From Gillisia sp. Hel_I_86 (GTDB lineage Bacteria; Bacteroidota; Bacteroidia; Flavobacteriales; Flavobacteriaceae): DNA of 64,000 nucleotides. Made by a program: the position numbers and the translations under genes. Positions 62,297-64,000 of the stretch are shown piece after piece (position 1 is the stretch's first letter; each line of letters opens with the position of its first letter). The notes under the pieces are model-generated. The model worked only from the letters and a program-made list of their open reading frames with translations. It was not told the DNA's origin and ran no database searches. Location: the NCBI RefSeq assembly GCF_007827275.1, contig NZ_VISE01000001.1, positions 868,001-932,000 on the forward strand, written 5' to 3'.

Positions 62297-64000
62297 TTAA
62301 ATTTTAATATTTACACCGAACGTATATACCCCTGGGATAGGATAGGTTTGATTGTCCCTACCATCTGAAACCTCGGGCGTAAAGCCATTGTATTCAAAGA
62401 AAGTTAATGGGCGTTCCGCAGTAACATACAAACGAATATCAGGATTGAATTTCCCTTGAAATTGGGGTAATGTATAACCCAAAGTTACATTTTGAAGTCT
62501 AACAAAATCCCCTTTTTCAACAAAAAAGCTATTAAGGAATTGATTGCTCCATGGATTTCTTATACCTCTTGCAGATGGGTAATCGTTTGAAGTTCCGGGA
62601 CCATGCCAGCGATTAATAGCAAAATCCCTGTCAATATTAGGATCTGGTGTTTGGCGGATAGCAAAACGTTTCATATTTGCTATAACATTGCCTCCCTGGC
62701 CGATGACATTTAAAGAAAAATCCCAAGCCTTATAGTTAAGCCCGAAATTAAAACCGAAAGTATAGGATGGCAAAAAAGAACCCAGGTCAACTCTATCCTG
62801 TGCATCAATAATCCCGTCTCCGTTATGGTCCACAAATCTAAAATCTCCAGGTTGCACAGCTGGCGGCATATTGGAATCTCCATCTGCAATGGCCTTTTGC
62901 GCAGCAGGGTCCGCTTGAATTTCTTCTGGGGTCTGATATACTCCTGCAACTTCAAGTCCATAAAAAGAATTTATGCTCCCACCTACAACGCTTCGTTGCG
63001 CGACATCTCCACCAGTGGTCAAATTTTCCTGACCTGCTAAATCCAATATTTCATTTTTAAGAGTAGAAAAGTTTGCCCCAATACTGTAAGAAAAATCTTC
63101 TGAAACCCGCTTATTCCAATTTAAATCAAACTCAAATCCAGAGTTTTCAATGATTCCCACATTCTGCCTGGTTGATCCTTGCACTAAAAGCCTTGAAACA
63201 GGTATAATAGCATCCCTAGTTTCCCTCGTAAAATAATCAGCCTCGACAGATAATTGACTTTCAAATAATCTGGCTGAAATTCCAACATTTGTTTCCGCAG
63301 TTACCTCCCATTTTAAAGCTTCAAAATCACTACTGGTAACCAATCCCGGATATCGGACATCTCCAAAAGCGGCAGTAACCTCTGAGGAAGTTATGCCCCC
63401 GGTACTTGCATTTACATTGGCATTTCCCAATTCCCCCCAACTAGCTCTCAGTTTTAAGAAGTCCAATACACCATTGTCTTTCATAAATGATTCTTCTGAA
63501 ATTACCCAACCTATACCAACGGTAGGGAAATAGCCCCATTTTTCCTGATATTTACTGGTACCATCTGCTCGAAAGGTTCCATACAATAAGTAACGATCAT
63601 CAAAATTATAAGCAACACGTCCAAAATAGGAGAAGAAATATTGTCTTACTCCATTATCTCCAGTAGCTCTGTCACCGTTATCTCCCTCGGTTACATCAAT
63701 TGTTTCAGATAAGTCCAGGAAATAAGATTCATCACCAATTCCAGGACCATTCGGGAAATTTACTCCTTTTATTTCCAATTGTTCCCAAGACCTATCCCTA
63801 AAAGATGTACCTGCCAAAACTGTCAAGTTATGTTTTCCAAAATCATCATTATATGTTAAGGTATTGTCCCATGTTTGTTCAGAAAACGTTTCATTTCTTT
63901 TAATCAATTCGGCATTTTTCCTAAAAGCATCTCCAGTACCGAAAAAATAAGGGAGCCTTACTTCTCTTGTTTCCAAGGTTTCGAAATTATGAGAATATGC
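62297..64000 (-). CDS. SusC-type TonB-dependent transporter (5' end outside window)
   Basis: The frame is open to the window edge, so the start lies outside (about 568 residues visible). Seen is the beta-barrel half: YFGRVAYNFDDRYLLYGTFRADGTSKYQEKWGYFPTVGIGWVISEE and the C-terminal end YTFGVNIKI. Terminal residues and the RFAIRQTPDPNIDRD...RWHGPGTSNDYPSARG region are typical of SusC proteins. It heads the polysaccharide locus, importing oligosaccharides released by the surface enzymes. Confidence 0.95.
   Translation of the reverse strand, partial: AYSHNFETLETREVRLPYFFGTGDAFRKNAELIKRNETFSEQTWDNTLTYNDDFGKHNLTVLAGTSFRDRSWEQLEIKGVNFPNGPGIGDESYFLDLSETIDVTEGDNGDRATGDNGVRQYFFSYFGRVAYNFDDRYLLYGTFRADGTSKYQEKWGYFPTVGIGWVISEESFMKDNGVLDFLKLRASWGELGNANVNASTGGITSSEVTAAFGDVRYPGLVTSSDFEALKWEVTAETNVGISARLFESQLSVEADYFTRETRDAIIPVSRLLVQGSTRQNVGIIENSGFEFDLNWNKRVSEDFSYSIGANFSTLKNEILDLAGQENLTTGGDVAQRSVVGGSINSFYGLEVAGVYQTPEEIQADPAAQKAIADGDSNMPPAVQPGDFRFVDHNGDGIIDAQDRVDLGSFLPSYTFGFNFGLNYKAWDFSLNVIGQGGNVIANMKRFAIRQTPDPNIDRDFAINRWHGPGTSNDYPSARGIRNPWSNQFLNSFFVEKGDFVRLQNVTLGYTLPQFQGKFNPDIRLYVTAERPLTFFEYNGFTPEVSDGRDNQTYPIPGVYTFGVNIKI

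Overview
The window looks like a chromosome segment of a marine- or soil-type Flavobacteriaceae member (Gramella/Salegentibacter/Zunongwangia-like). This is inferred from SusC/SusD pairs, AT-rich sequence, TAnnTTTG-type promoters, a DnaE with a fused N-terminal exonuclease, long-tailed S16, and Bacteroidetes-type MacB/FtsX permeases. Genus placement is inference only.

Layout. (1) 1-8.9 kb: an efflux system on the minus strand (adaptor, ATPase, two MacB/FtsX permeases), divergent from a sigma-54-type response regulator and its histidine kinase. A near-consensus sigma-54 promoter and a pair of direct repeats lie between them. A 23S-IVS-type four-helix-bundle gene sits inside the efflux operon in the opposite direction. 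(2) 8.9-15.1 kb: an array of unrelated plus-strand genes (GNAT fragment, GNAT, methyltransferase, VOC protein, azurin, a frameshifted secreted protein, DUF4932 protein). Most are followed by a related, structured repeat of about 110-140 bp, resembling an integron-like cassette array without a visible integrase. (3) 15.3-38.4 kb: an apparent genomic island at tRNA-Asp. The 21-nt 3' end of the tRNA occurs at 15342, the intact tRNA is at 38362-38435, and about 470 bp next to the tRNA is duplicated at both ends (about 99% identical by eye).

Island content. A coherent locus at 16.7-26.4 kb holds a DUF5690 transporter, a TIGR03364-type FAD oxidoreductase, a PhnX-like HAD hydrolase, an XRE-cupin regulator, SusC, SusD and an exported alkaline-phosphatase-superfamily enzyme. 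I read it as a system that takes up and degrades a phosphonate-bearing molecule. Matching TTTACT-N3-AGTAAA palindromes lie in front of the transporter gene and in the regulator/SusC intergenic region. Then come gene remnants (including an SRPBCC gene split by a 152-bp MITE with a 9-bp target duplication), a metallophosphoesterase/glycosyltransferase/GH1 operon, and a nest of broken insertion sequences.

(4) 38.5-48.6 kb: core genes (DUF58 protein, trxA, dnaE, a DUF2383-like protein, rpsP, rimM, a tRNA methyltransferase, an acyl-CoA dehydrogenase). (5) 48.8-64 kb: a minus-strand polysaccharide utilisation locus: SusC (running off the window), SusD, a LamG lipoprotein, two GH144-type enzymes, an esterase-like hydrolase, GH3, GH97 and a GH43-like enzyme. 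Two GH144 enzymes plus GH3 suggest beta-1,2-glucan as substrate; GH97 and GH43 imply something additional.
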